Numbered from the stretch's first letter, positions 22,847-34,759 are shown. The stretch: 64,000 bases of DNA from Aurantiochytrium sp. KH105 (GCA_003116975.1 BGKB01000071.1:1-64000), one strand, 5' to 3'. The notes: generated by a model from the sequence alone, not told the origin. Program-made: numbers and translations.

Positions 22847-24754
22847 TTACAGCGAGTTGGAGCGCTCGAGAGCGGGGTCACGGTACCAGGCAGGCTTGAA
22901 CCAGCCGATAGCGAGGAGCGTAATGAGACCGATGACAAGGATGACACCGAGAACCTGGTAGCCAGGGCCGTAGCCACCGTAGCCGCCATCGACGGCAAGA
23001 CCGGAAATGTTGATACCGACAAAGTACATCATGATGGGGCACATGACGTACTTGACGTTGAGAGCCCAGATCTTGGGAAGGCGCCAGTTGTTGGGGGCAC
23101 CCTCGCAAATGGCATCGTTGAGCATAATGCGAAGACTGTCGGGGCCCATCGAGAAGATAGCGTACGAGGCCTCCATGAAGCCACCGGCCTGGCCAGAAGC
23201 AAGAAAGGCGGGGAGGATGAAGGAGATGACGACGAGTGGAACGCAGACGCCAAAGCTGACGGCAACGTCGAACTCGGTCGAGGTGTCGGCGTTGGCAAAG
23301 CCGTTGGTGAGACCGGTAAAGAGTACAATGGCAGTCCAGAAGAGGCCGTCATGGAGCATCACGGGCATGAGACCAGCGACGCGGACGCTCTCGTCCTTGT
23401 TGTAGATCCAGCCAGCAACAAAGGTCTCAAAGAAGGCGAGAAGCGGGAGACCAAAGGTGGAAACGAAGTAATCGACAACGTCGAGCAGGTAGAGGCCAAT
23501 GTCTGCGGTGTACATGAAGGTGGTCATCATACCGATGAAGCAGAAGAAGCTGACGAGCTGCGTGCGCGAGTAGTGGTGGAACCAGGCCGTCTCGCGGAAG
23601 TTGAGCACCACAGCCTCGACGAGCGAGAAGGCGGAGTCAATACCGAGCATGTAGACGGTGATGAAGAAGAAGAAGAGGAGCACGTTGGCACCGGCGCCGG
23701 GGAGGAGCGAGAGACCAGCGGGGTAGGCGACAAAGGCGAGCTTGGAGCCAGAAAGGAGACCCTGTTCGTTGAGCGTGACAAAGTCGATGTCAGCACCGTT
23801 AGCCATGTAGCCAACGATGGCGAAGACAGCAAAACCGGCAATGAAGGAGAAGCAGCAGTTCGAGCAGGCGACAATGACGGCATCCTGCACAATGTTCTGG
23901 TTGCGGGGGTTGAGACTAGCGTAGCCGCTCATGACACCAATGGCGATGGAGAGACTGAAGAGGATCTGGGAGAAGGCCTCAATCCACATCTGCTTCGACC
24001 TGAGCTGCGACATGTCCCAGACACCAATGTACTGGTGGACACCATCCATGGATCCCTCAAGGGTGCAGCCGAAGATAAGGAGGAAGAGGAGGATGGCGAC
24101 GGGAAGCAGGACGGTAACCCAGACAGCCTTGCTAATGAACTCCTGGCCGCGAACGAGAATGAACCAGACGGAGGCCCAGAGCGCAAAGGAGCCGGCAAAA
24201 ACGTACGAGGCCATGACCTCGGTCTTGGCGGGGTCATCGGAGAGGTGAAGGATCTGGTTGTTGAAGTGGTCGACGGGAATGTTGATGACATCATCGCCCG
24301 AGAGGCCACGGATCGACCAGGGCACGGTGCTGTAGAACGACTCGATGAGCATGACGTTGCTCCAGCCGAGGATGGCGCAGTAGTAGCCGACAATACCGAA
24401 GGAGATCATGGAGCTCGAGAGACCAATGCCAGCCCAGCGGGGGCTCAGGCGGCCAAAGGACTGGGTGCCGGCGCGGCGAAAGACCTGGCCGAGGGTGAAC
24501 TCGAGCTGGAGGAGCGGGATGCCGATCACAAAGAGGGCAATGATGTAGGGGATGAAGAAGGAGCCACCACCCCATCGGTACACGAGGAAGGGGAAGCGCC
24601 AAAAGTTACCGAGGCCGATGGCGGAGCCGATACTGGCGAGAATGAAGGAGCCGCGGCTCGTCCACACCTCGGAGGTGGCATCGGCGGCGACCTGGCTGCC
24701 GTTGCTGCCCTTCTCCGGGTCCACCTTGTTGCCGGGGGACTCGAGCACGGACAT
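22847..24754 (-). CDS. SLC6-type Na+/Cl- dependent amino acid transporter (copy 2)
   Basis: 635-residue paralogue of the transporter at 7987-9870. Both begin MSV(I/L)E(A/S)PGNKVDPEKG and share TM1 SAIGLGNFWRFP. Gly47 occupies the monoamine-transporter aspartate site, so an amino acid substrate is expected. The TM7 segment NCCFSF again has serine at the LeuT Glu290 position, which implies chloride coupling. TM3 reads GYYCAILGWSN. ATG 24754 was chosen by conservation with copy 1; 50 upstream in-frame codons are low complexity. The two copies diverge clearly in loops and C-terminus (this one ends ALERSNSL), so the duplication is not recent. Same orientation as copy 1, about 13 kb away. Confidence 0.93.
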   Translation of the reverse strand: MSVLESPGNKVDPEKGSNGSQVAADATSEVWTSRGSFILASIGSAIGLGNFWRFPFLVYRWGGGSFFIPYIIALFVIGIPLLQLEFTLGQVFRRAGTQSFGRLSPRWAGIGLSSSMISFGIVGYYCAILGWSNVMLIESFYSTVPWSIRGLSGDDVINIPVDHFNNQILHLSDDPAKTEVMASYVFAGSFALWASVWFILVRGQEFISKAVWVTVLLPVAILLFLLIFGCTLEGSMDGVHQYIGVWDMSQLRSKQMWIEAFSQILFSLSIAIGVMSGYASLNPRNQNIVQDAVIVACSNCCFSFIAGFAVFAIVGYMANGADIDFVTLNEQGLLSGSKLAFVAYPAGLSLLPGAGANVLLFFFFITVYMLGIDSAFSLVEAVVLNFRETAWFHHYSRTQLVSFFCFIGMMTTFMYTADIGLYLLDVVDYFVSTFGLPLLAFFETFVAGWIYNKDESVRVAGLMPVMLHDGLFWTAIVLFTGLTNGFANADTSTEFDVAVSFGVCVPLVVISFILPAFLASGQAGGFMEASYAIFSMGPDSLRIMLNDAICEGAPNNWRLPKIWALNVKYVMCPIMMYFVGINISGLAVDGGYGGYGPGYQVLGVILVIGLITLLAIGWFKPAWYRDPALERSNSL

Positions 24755-25320
24755 CTTGTCTCTTGTTGCTTGCAGTTGCTTGCAGTGCTTGCTTACTTGC
24801 TTGCTTGGCCCACTCGCCAACGCTTGTCTGGCGTTGGTCGAGCTTGTTTGGGTTTGGGTTGAGTTTGGTTTGGGGTTTGGGTTTTGCTTTTCGGGTTTGG
24901 CCACGTCTGCGCGCTTGCGGGCTGCTGCCTGTTCGTCCTCGCTCGGCGTCTGCTCGTTTCTCCGTGAGTCTGTTTGTCGAGTCTGTTTGTCTGCTTGTTT
25001 GTTTCCGAGCGAGCGAGCGAGCGAACGGGCGATCGAGCGTGCGTGCGTGCTGGCCGGTCTAGCCGGGCCTGCTCCCCGGTCGCTTTCGTTAGCTTCTCCC
25101 TCGCTGCGAAAGCTTCCTCTTCCTGGACAGCGATGTGAGTCCCCGGCAGAGAAAGAATGAGAGAGAGAGAGCTAGTAGTAGCAGGAGCTGCAGCAGGCCT
25201 GGACGAGCGACCAGAGGGAGAGGGTCCGAACGCGGCGCGACTCGTTCCAAGTCAACTTGGATGAAGCCAGGTATAGGCGCGGGGCTCGCGCGTGCTGCGC
25301 TGGATCCGCGGCCGAGCAGA

Positions 25321-25357
25321 CTCGACTCGACTCGAGTCGAGTCGAGTCGAGTCGAGT
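25321..25357. repeat. Strand-switching CTCGA/GTCGA pentamer repeat (palindrome)
   Basis: CTCGA units switch at a CTCGAG centre (25331-25336) to their complement GTCGA, so that 25321-25346 is a perfect 26-bp palindrome, followed by more GTCGA units. It could form a hairpin or cruciform. Confidence 0.9.
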
Positions 25358-26156
25358 TTCTGAGAGGGAGGGTGGGATGGGATGGGATGGGATGGATGGG
25401 AAAACTCAGTGCAGTGCGTGCACTGCGCCACTGTCTGCATGTTGTATGTGTTTACGGGGGAGGGGCAGAGTGCGAGTAGGTATGCGCTGCTTGCTTGCTT
25501 GTCTGCGGGGACCAGTCCCGGCTTGCGCCATTCAGTCAGTCCCAAGTGGACTTTCATCCCAAAATTCTTTCCAGGGAGATCGATCGGATCGATCAATCGA
25601 TCGATCAATCTGTCAGCTACAAGAGGCAGCCCTCGCGGCCTGCAGCGGGCGACGGCCAGACCGGCGGAGACGAGTTCAAGCCCGTTCGCTGCGAGTTCTC
25701 GGCGCGCGTTGGACGTGCGACGATCGCCTCGCCGGCCTTCGGTCTGTCGCTCCATCATGGGCGCGGGTCTTTCTTTCTCTCCTTACTCTAAACATTTTCT
25801 TTTCTTTGCTTTCCCTTTTTCTTTCCTTTCTTCGAGTTTTTACTCGAAGTTTGTGCGATTGAGGCGCGGCTTTGTCAAGTGGCAGGAGTCGGCCCGGCAA
25901 GTGGAGTATTCGGCTTTGTCCACTTGCGCGCCGGTTTCCTCCCAGGTTCCACGAAGGAGAAAGCGGTCGCGGCGCGTTCGCTCGCCAAGTCGCCACGCGC
26001 GGTGCGGCCGCCTCCCGCGCCGCCCGCTCTCTGCTGCGCGCTGCGAGTTGCCGGGGCGCGGCGCGGCGCGGCGGCGGCGGCCCGGAGATCAACAAACCGC
26101 AGCCCGCGTCCATCGCGAGGCGGCGAAGACTGCGCGTTGCCCGGGTTCTGCGCCTC

Positions 26157-26197
<41 letters not shown>

Positions 26198-26227
26198 ATG
26201 TATGTATGTATGTATGTATGTATGTAT
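26157..26227. repeat. Compound (TCTG)n(TATG)n microsatellite
   Basis: About ten TCTG units (26157-26196) run directly into about 7.5 TATG units (26197-26227). The change of unit by one base suggests expansion from a point-mutated repeat. Confidence 0.9.
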
Positions 26228-27760
26228 CTCCGATCTTCCCACGGGGGCCACCCGGCTGTCGACCTGGCTGGACTCCAAGCGACCGCGCGAGTCCAGGAGA
26301 AGGTAGGTTGGCATGCTCCGTCCGTGGCTGTCTCGCGCGGAGGACGCCCGGCCGCTCCCCGGCGTCGACCGGCAGCGCGGTGGACGCATGGATGGATGAA
26401 TGTACGCGCGCTGGGCCGCGTCTGGCTGTTGCCGCGGACGAGGCCCGCGAGCGATGGAGAGAGGGAGCGAGCGAGCGCATGCAAGATGCGTTGCGCGCGT
26501 TCTGGCTGGCCGGCTGCACGGACGGCTGGCTGAGGTGGCTGTGCGAGCTGCGGGAAAGCTGGCGGGGCGCGGACTGTGTGAGCTGGCAAAGCCCCGCAGT
26601 GGGTTGACTTCCGGGGCGCCGACCGCGATGGTCTCCGAGCAGCTGGCTGCGGGCTGGACCAGGTCGACATGCGGAAGGAGAGAGGTCCGTCTGTTCGGCC
26701 TCGAGCAGCAGCAGCAGCAGCAGCAGCTGCAGCAGGCGTGCCCGGCTGGCTGCATTCAATCGACCGCCAGCTGCAGCAGGCTGCTTTGGACCGCGTCTTA
26801 CGGCGTCCGGCGCGCATGCAGGCCGGCTCCGCGCGGTGGTTTCAGCCGGCAGCGGCGGTAGCGGGTTGCGATGGCTGCGGATTCCAACGACCCGGGACTT
26901 TCCTATCTTCTCCTTTGAAAAAATAAAATTTTAAAAAAAAAAATCCTATTTTCAAACTTGCCCGAGTATAGACCTACCAGCCAGCCTCATTTCGAGGGGC
27001 TCGCTCATCCGCGCGAGCGAGCTTTGCTCGATGCCGCCCGCAAACTGTCGCGAGCTTCGCAACCGCTTCCCTTCGCCTTCCCTGGCGCTGTTCGTAAGCG
27101 CGGCCCGGGCCGCGAGCGGCAACGCGCAGGCGTGCGCGGCCGCAGGGTGCGCGCTCTGGCTTCTCGTCGACAGATAAGCCTCTAACGACCGGCCGAACGA
27201 ACGCCGCTCTTCAAGTTGCCGCCGGCACGGGCACGGCTCTCGCGCTTTCGATCCTTTCCGGCCTCAGCCTCGCGCCTGCTCCGCGCAGGCGGTCGCTCGC
27301 GACAGAAGCCGCGTGCGAGCGCGCGGACCGGCGCGGACCGGCGGAGCGGAGCGTTGCCGCCCACGCTCGCTACGCGGAAACGCTCCGCGGGCGGATGCAG
27401 AGGACAGACAAACAAGGAAGGAAAAACGGGAAAAGAGCACACCGCGCGAAGGGAAGAAACAAGCGGCGGCGGAAGTGAAGGCGAAGAGGCCGCCGCGCTG
27501 AGAAACGCGCGTGGGCGCCGAGAGAGTTGGAGAAAAAATGCAGAAGCAGCAGCCAGCGCTGCGGCTGCTGCTGTTGCTGCGGCTCCTGCGTTGGATCGAG
27601 CGAGCGGGAGAAGCGACAGCAGATTGCGAGCAGAAAAAGCTACCGCACAGCACGATGGGCGGAAGAAATAAATGCGAAAAACTTCGCAGCTCCCGAGCGA
27701 TCGCGAACAGCAGCGAGGCGTTTAGTTTCTCTTAGTTTCGCCTTCGGAAAGGGAGGGACG

Positions 27761-27812
27761 GCTTGCTTGCTTGCTTGCTTGCCTGCTCGCCTGCTTGCTT
27801 GCTTGCGTGCTT
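27761..27812. repeat. Imperfect (CTTG)n microsatellite
   Basis: CTTG-type units with cctg, ctcg and cgtg interruptions, the same tetramer family as at 11043-11095. Confidence 0.8.
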
Positions 27813-30800
27813 TTGGTCCACCGCAGTCGCGGTGGGGCGAGAGCGGCGGTGCGGCATGGCGTGATGGATGCCAGGCGATCCCTTCCCCGGCAAACTGGCT
27901 GTTTGTTTCGTTGCTTCTTCCCCGCCTTCTTCCACCAAACCGTCCGTCTTCAAGCTCTTTCTCCCCCCAACAAAGAATTCGAAAAAGACCGCTCGTGTAC
28001 AAATAGCAAGACTTTACTAACTCCTGAGACGTGGCGACGTCGATCGCCTCTGCCAAAGACCTCGATGCGAGCCGTGCCGTGCCGCGCCGCCGCCGGCCCC
28101 GAACCAAAGATCCCGGCGTGAATCGCCTCGGTCGGTCGTGCTGGTTCGCGTGCCTGCATGGCTGGCGTCACGTCACGCTGGCCGAATCGCGGCGACGAAA
28201 GGGACCACGGATGGTCGCAACTGCCCCCCCCCCTGCCACGGCCACTGTCGAGCCCGAAGATCGACCGTCCGAACCCCGCCGTCTGTGCCGGGGAGGGATC
28301 ACCCGCGGCGCAGCCACCATGGCCACTGCCACTGCCACTGCAGCAGCGGCAAGAATGCAAGCACTGCGAGCGCGGTAGCTCCTGGCACGAGCTGCTGCTG
28401 CGCCAGGCGGCCAGGCTCGAGCTCGAAGAGCCTGGCTCGAGCTCAAGCCTGGTCTTCTAGCGCGGCTTCGAGCTCCAGCAGCAGTGCAGCTGGAGCGCGT
28501 GCGGCAGCGAGACCGCAAAGGCGTGCGAGTTTTTCCCGTATCCAATCACTGCAAGCAATCTCAATCTCGGCGGCGGAGCAGCAGCAGCAGCTGCAGCAGC
28601 GAGAGCGTGACAGTGACGGGATGGAGCGGCTCCGCTCCGAAGGCGAGGACGAGGAGGCTCGCGCCGGTGGCACGCGCGCAGGGGTGCCGAGAACCGGAAG
28701 GCGCGGGCGCTGGGCCGGCGCTCGCCAAGTCCCGCTCGCGGCATGTCGAGGGCCCGAGCGCGTGGCCGGGGAGAAGGTAAATGATGAGGAGCCCGCGGCG
28801 TCGTTGGCGTCGTCGGTCGAGGCGCGCGAGGAGGATCGCGAGGATGGCTGTGGCGTGCGCGCGGCAGCGGAAGACGGGGTCGCGGGTCGCAGTCGGCGAC
28901 AGCAACGCAGGGCAACGCAAGGCAACCCGGGACAACACGCTTCACGGCACATTGTCGGCGCGGGAAGATGAGATGGCAAGAAGCGGAAGACGGCGAGGCC
29001 GGCGGAGAGCAGCGGGGAGACGCCCTCGCCAAGCTGCCTGCTTCTCTGCTCTGCCTCCGAGCGCACGCGGCGACGCGAGAGTTTTCTCTTCTCCATTACC
29101 ATCAAGAGCGGGAGTTGCTGTTGTTGTTGCTGTTGCTTGCTGTTGTTGCAGCGGCAGAAGGGAAGGCAAAGCAAGGCAAGGCAAGGCCAGGCAGGAACTG
29201 CGGCTGCGGCGTCTTTGTAAGCAGTGAACCCGTTGCTCGAAAAAGAGTGCGGTCTCGAGCATGGCGAAAGCGCGCCTCGTTCAAACAAAATGAAAAAAGA
29301 AGAATGAACGACACCTAGCCGCTCCGGGGATCCTGAAAAGGACCGCTGCAGCTGCTGCGCGCACGGCGTTCACGCAGGGGCCCGGTCGCCAAACACGGCC
29401 CGAACGGACGAGCTGTGCCTCGGCGGCTGCCTGCGGCCACGCTGCGGCGCGCGAGGAGTAGTCCCGGCAGCGACGTGATGTCTCTCGCCCGCCCGCCGTC
29501 CGCCCACAGTGGCCGTTGCCGTCGCTGCCGTGAACCGGAGCTGAGCGCCCACACACGCACAGCGACTGTGGGCCTGCTGAGAACTTGGGGACGGCGCGGG
29601 AGGTCTCGCAGCGCGTGCCGCGGCCCGAGGCGCTCAAGGCGAGCGCTCGATTCGCGACAGCGACGAGGAGGAGCGGCGGAGGCTGTTCTGGCAGCGGACA
29701 CGCGACGACACGCGACGTGACGGCGGTACCGGACGTGGCGCTGGCTGCGGCGGCGAGGGTTTTCATGGTGTAGTTGCTGGGTTTTGGAGGACCGACCGTA
29801 CAGGTAGAAGGAAGATTCGAGCAAAAAATGGGACGTGCAAGCGCCGGCAGCGGCCGGGACGGAGCCGCGGCTGCGGGTGAGGAAAGAAATGGTCCATGCG
29901 GAAGAGCAGCGCCGCACGGCGCGCAGGCAGGGAGTTTGCGCAACCGCGCAACCCAAGGTGTCCTAAAACACTTGCATGTCTGGCTGCCTGACTGGCTTAT
30001 TCTTTTGCTCGAACATCGCGAGACCCGTGCCGCCGTCACCCTGCCGTTTTCACCCTGCCGCCCCGGTCCCTAGCACTCTGCTGATTTCACGCGGTGGAGC
30101 TCATCAAATTCGCGCAAGAAGTAGCTCTTGCTGAATGCAGCGTGGCGAGAGAGTCTACGTTGCGAGCAGTCTCGAAGCTCAAAGAAACAGCCGCCACATC
30201 CCCGCGAAGAAAACGATGCGAAACACAGTCCTTTCTGCCTGCAGTGCAGCTGCCATGGCTGCAGCATCTCTCCGAAGGCGCGTGCTACGGTGCTGGTGGG
30301 AAGGAAGGATGGTACCGCATTTGCTAGCAGTTGCCTCCTGGAGCTTCCACAACCTCCGCAACGCAGCGCACACGGCCCGCTGCACCGTGCACACGGCCCA
30401 AGCGCGAGCTTTACCCCATTTCCCTCCCTTACATGCAACTTGCAAGAAACCTATCGGCCTACATTCTTTCCAGGGCCGAATGCGAGCGCGCGAGCGAGAG
30501 AAAACTGGGGCCGTTGCTGGAAGACGATGCGCCGACGGACCCTTGAAAGGAACCTTGTGTCCATTCCAACAGGGGGTGCAAAAATCCAGTTCGAGCTTTG
30601 CTGGGCAAGGGCGTAATAAGGGGAAAATGGACCCGCCCGGAATATGTGTCGCCAAATCTGGACTTGCCACACTGGACCCATGTGATCTCGTACGCTGCAT
30701 CTACGCACGGAGCTATTCTCGTTGGGTCCGCTTGTCTCTCTTCCTTTAACCAAAGCCGCGCGCAGCTGCAAGCCTTACCCTTTTTGAATCTGCTTCTCGC

Positions 30801-31394
30801 GAGCTTTTGTAAAGAGAAGGGCCGCACTGTCAATGCGCAGCTTGGAATGCTATCCTTATCACTCTCGAACGTTTCCATATTGCTTGTCAAGTCCGGTGTA
30901 CTCTCTTCCATCAAAAGACTGCGTTTTGGACCGCAGACAGTTACGGAATCCTTGTTCTGACCCTCACTGCAGAAGGTCAAAAGTCCCCATTCCGTCAGCA
31001 TTGCGCGTTGCAGGCCTCGTGCTCGAAAATGAAAACAGGGAGGGCTTCTTGAAAAATCATCATAAGCTTGTGCTTCGTTACTTTAACTGTGCTTGCAGGT
31101 CTTTGTCCGTTTGCTCTCGGGCATCTCGGCATTCGAATGATCACTCAAAGCTGAGAGAGGCCAGAGAATTTTTTCGGAGATCGATCGATTCTGTTACCCT
31201 GCACAAAGCGTGCAGTCATTGAAAATTTCCTCTCGATTGACGAATGTAGATTTCGAACAATGCATTACGTTTGCTTGTCCCGAGATCATTCCGTGCTGGT
31301 CCCCTTCATCGGTTGTCAATTCTTGTATTGTTCTGCGGTGTATACGTTCTTTTGTTCTCTTTGTCTTTTTCTCTCTCGAATGCGCAGGGTTATC

Positions 31395-31820
31395 CTGCAA
31401 ATGATGCTCCAACGCAGTCCCTCGACGTTTGACCAAGATTTGCCTTCTTTCCTCCCATTCACTCTATCATGACGAAGGTCCACATCTTTGGCTCAGCCTG
31501 GACCTATTCTGAGGACGATACGCTCCAAGTCTCTCTGCTTGCAAATGATACTCCAGCGCGGCCCCTCGACGTTTGACCAACTATGCTCCCATTCATTCTA
31601 TCATGATGACGAAGGTCCACATCTTTGGCTCACCCGAGCCTATACTTGGAGCAGATACTCTCCAAGTCTCTCTGCTTGCAAATGATGCTCCAACGCGGCC
31701 CCTCGACGTTTGACCAAGATTTGCCTTCTTTGCTCCCATCCACTCTTCCATTACAATGGTCCTTGGCTCAGTCCGGACCTGTATTTGGGGACGATACTCT
31801 CCGAGTCTCTCTGCTTGCCA
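31395..31820. repeat. ~140-bp tandem repeat, three units
   Basis: Units begin with gcaaatgat(g/a)ctcc at about 31397, 31541 and 31678, and a fourth start (ctctctgcttgcca) lies near 31810. Spacings are 144, 137 and about 139 bp. Each unit contains ccctcgacgtttgacca and a ctctctgcttgc end. Units differ by substitutions and small indels. Short ORFs follow the repeat but shift frame between units, so it is unlikely to code. Confidence 0.85.
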
Positions 31821-32170
31821 GCTTCAGTCTCCCCTTTCCCGCGAACAGCAGCAGGTCCTCTCGAGCGTCATCGTAAATCGTCTAGTTTGGTCCGTCTTGT
31901 GCCAAGGGCGAGAATTTCGGGCAAGGCATCGGACATAGCGTTTTGGACGCCGCCTGTTCTGACCCGCCGTCAAACCTCGATTGATTGATTGACTGATCGA
32001 GCGAGCGAGCGGGCACGACCAGCGCGCTCTTTGTCTCCTGCCCCCTCTGCTAGACACGCGCGCGCGTCCTCCTGCCCTCGCGTCCACGACTGCGCAGCCG
32101 CTCAGTCCGAGCGCGAGGCAGACGGTCAGGTCGAAATCGCGACCGAAGAAGTATCTCGACGTATCCATCC
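31821..32170 (+). promoter_or_regulatory. Upstream region of acyl-CoA dehydrogenase gene
   Basis: Probable promoter and leader of the dehydrogenase gene. It has a gattgattgattgactgatcgagcgagcgagcg stretch at about 31980-32010 made of short tetramer repeats. No specific factor site is recognised. Confidence 0.35.
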
Positions 32171-33475
32171 ATGCTGACGAGACTTGCCCGACGAGGGGCG
32201 ACCTGGGCCCCGCGCGAGGGCGGGCGCCTGCTGAGCGGCAGCGGAACGCGTACGCTGCCCCTCCAGCGCCTGCAGCACGCCGCAGCCTTTAGCGATGCGG
32301 CGCGGTCTTCCGTTCTTGACAACGGGCACGGCCTCGACGAGGACCAGATCATGCTGCAGGACACGGCGCGCAGCTTTGCCGCCCAGGAAATGACGCCCTT
32401 TGCCGAAGACTGGGACCGCGAAAAGACGCTTCCCGAGGACGTGCTCCGCCACGCTGCGCAGCTGGGGTTTGCCGGCATCTTTGTCGATCCAGAGGTGGGA
32501 GGCTGTGGCATGTCCCGCCTCGATGGCTCCGTCATCTTTGAGGAACTCGCCTACGCTTGCCCGAGCACCACCGCCTACCTGACGATTCACAATATGGTCA
32601 CGCGAATGATTGACCAGTTTGCCTCTGACGAACAACGTCAGCGCTTGCTCCCTGATCTTTGCTCCATGGACAAATTCGCTTCCTACTGTCTCACGGAAAG
32701 TGGCAGTGGCAGTGATGCCTCGTCGCTCAGCACCAAAGCCGAGCTCTCTGAGGACGGAACCGAGTACATTCTCAATGGCTCCAAGGCTTTTATTTCTGGT
32801 GGAGGCCGCAGTGATCTCTACCTCGTCATGGCGCGCACAGGAGGCCAGGGCCCGCGAGGAATTTCATGTTTGGCTGTCGAAAAGGGCACGCCTGGTCTCA
32901 GCTTTGGCGCCCAGGAGCGCAAGCTAGGATGGAACTCGCAACCCACGTGTCAAGTCTTCTTTGACGACTGTCGTGTGCCCGTCGAGAATCGCATTGGCGA
33001 GGAGGGCCACGGCTTCAAGTTCGCCATGGCGGGTCTCGATGGCGGCCGTCTTAGCATTGCTACGTGCAGCATTGGCGCTGCCAAGCGCTGCTTTGATCTT
33101 ACTCGCGAATATGTTGCAAGCCGCAAGCAGTTTGGCAAGTCTCTCAGCGAAAACCAAAGCATCCAATTCAAGCTTGCAGACATGGCCACCGATCTTCATG
33201 CTGCACGTCTCATGGTTCGAAACGCTGCGCAGATGCTCGATGCCAAGGATCCTCATGCAACGGCGTTCTGTGCCATGGCCAAGCGCTTTGCCACCGATGC
33301 TGGCTTCAGGATATGCAATGAGGCTCTGCAAATGCACGGCGGGTATGGATATCTACAGGGCAACAACAGTCCGGAGCGCTACGTCCGCGACGTTCGCGTG
33401 CACCAGATTCTCGAAGGTACAAATGAGATCATGCGCCACATTGTTGCGCGCAACATCCTTCAGCTTCAAAGCTAA
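32171..33475 (+). CDS. ACAD8: Isobutyryl-CoA dehydrogenase-like acyl-CoA dehydrogenase (mitochondrial)
   Basis: 434-residue flavoprotein of the acyl-CoA dehydrogenase family, most like ACAD8, which oxidises isobutyryl-CoA to methacrylyl-CoA in valine degradation and passes electrons to ETF. The N-terminus ([12 protein letters not shown], Arg-rich, no early acidic residues) fits a mitochondrial presequence. Family motifs: [13 protein letters not shown] for the FAD/substrate region, [23 protein letters not shown], and the C-terminal [12 protein letters not shown], whose Glu415 is the predicted catalytic base. Length is normal and the gene has no intron. Assignment to ACAD8 rather than short/branched-chain SBCAD rests on the overall pattern and should be checked by phylogeny. 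Confidence 0.9.
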   Translation: MLTRLARRGATWAPREGGRLLSGSGTRTLPLQRLQHAAAFSDAARSSVLDNGHGLDEDQIMLQDTARSFAAQEMTPFAEDWDREKTLPEDVLRHAAQLGFAGIFVDPEVGGCGMSRLDGSVIFEELAYACPSTTAYLTIHNMVTRMIDQFASDEQRQRLLPDLCSMDKFASYCLTESGSGSDASSLSTKAELSEDGTEYILNGSKAFISGGGRSDLYLVMARTGGQGPRGISCLAVEKGTPGLSFGAQERKLGWNSQPTCQVFFDDCRVPVENRIGEEGHGFKFAMAGLDGGRLSIATCSIGAAKRCFDLTREYVASRKQFGKSLSENQSIQFKLADMATDLHAARLMVRNAAQMLDAKDPHATAFCAMAKRFATDAGFRICNEALQMHGGYGYLQGNNSPERYVRDVRVHQILEGTNEIMRHIVARNILQLQS

Positions 33476-34759
33476 ATACCAAGATGTCTCCGATCAAGGT
33501 TCGCGTCATAAGTTATTTTTGTTTGGTCAAATGCAATGTTTCGCGTCTAGGCTCTCTACTTGATAAGCTCTATTCTTCCTCTGTGCTGCGGCAGGAATTG
33601 CATCCAACAATGTGCTCTACCTGACGAGGTAGACGTGGCACAGGCCACTTGCAAGATTTAGAGAAATAATGACCGCATCCTTCATAGAAGTTGTGCGGTC
33701 ATAAAATGAGGTTCTTCAGCTTTACAAGGTGTAATCGTCTTGAAGCACAGACTTCGGTCTCTCAACTTGACAAGGCGGGTAATTCCTACACTAACACCCA
33801 CGTGGGCTGGTTGATCTACCCTCTGGTGTCCTTCAAGTCCATGAGGCGGTAAGCGTCCCCTCAACTTGACATAATACCCATATCGAAAGACCCGACCCAT
33901 CTCGAGATCGCTCATGGCCCGCCTCGCCCTAGCCTGGACTAGCCTGGTCCAGTGTATGTACGCCGTGTGTCGGGCCACGGGTGTTTGTGCCCGTCCCCAT
34001 TTGTGTCCGAACAATCTCAAGGACAGCCGCTCCCTCAGATTCGCCTAGATTGGCCCCAATCGCGCCGTGTCCGGCGGGGCCCATCTCTTTTCTCTTCGCT
34101 GCATTTACACCCGACCCCATTAAGAAAGCGCAAACACAACCTCCCATGGGACCGCGCGTGGACGCTCGTGGAACTGCGCGTGGACTCTCGTGGCCAGCCA
34201 TTGTAAATTGTCCAAGGACACCGGAGTCCTGGGACCGGTCGCAAGGCCCAGGAAAAAAAAAAAGTCACCTGGACATCATGTATGTTCCAAACTCCGTGAC
34301 AGAGAGCCACTCTCTGAAAAAGGAGTCCAGTGGGGTATACGAGACAATCATGTATGTGGGCTAGGTGTCCATGCGCCTTAATGTAGAGCGCCTCGCCAAC
34401 CTAAAATGTTGTCATGGGCGCTCAATTCCGTGATCTCAGAGCTATTGAATATATCGAGCTGTCATGTAATATAAATGTTTGGACACGGAGATGCATGGGT
34501 TTCTCTCGGGACATGAAACTTCTCCCTGGCCCATGCTGGTGCTGGAGAGTGCAGATAAACGAAGAATCGGATGTCTTTGCGGGTATCGGACTAGAATCGC
34601 CGATTTAAAGAGGTCTGATGACGAAAAGTTTGAAGCGAGCGATGGTCTGAAATGCAAACCCGAAACCTCAAGACATCAAGAGAAGAACCGAACAAACAAA
34701 GCAAAGCAAAGCTTACAGCGCGCAAGTCGAGTGTCAAGTCCAATCAGGTCGAGATCAAG
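33476..34759. other. Intergenic region with no recognised gene
   Basis: About 1.3 kb between the dehydrogenase and the Cys-rich protein gene. It contains two tctcaacttgaca/cctcaacttgaca segments about 100 bp apart (near 33755 and 33857), an A-run at about 34251-34262, and a 21-22 bp imperfect tandem (cgcgtggac(g/t)ctcgtgg) at about 34153-34193. The last few hundred bases should include the next gene's promoter. Confidence 0.4.

Larger units (their letters stand above)
24755..31394. other. Second gene-poor region
   Basis: About 6.6 kb without a supportable gene. Microsatellites are frequent: the CTCGA palindromic run at 25321-25357, TGGGA at about 25372-25395, TCTG/TATG at 26157-26227, AGC at 26704-26727 and CTTG at 27761-27812. 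Long overlapping ORFs on both strands between 25.2 and 29.3 kb are rich in Arg, Ala, Ser and Pro and lack domain motifs. From about 29.9 to 31.4 kb the composition is less GC-rich, frames are short and I see no clear repeat. The left end should contain the promoter of SLC6 copy 2. Confidence 0.5.

Noticed and set aside
29281-30039. 252-codon minus-strand ORF, with an internal start near 29766 giving an Ala/Ser-rich N-terminus
   Set aside because: No domain, low-complexity composition, overlapping ORFs on the other strand; could be noise in GC-rich DNA.
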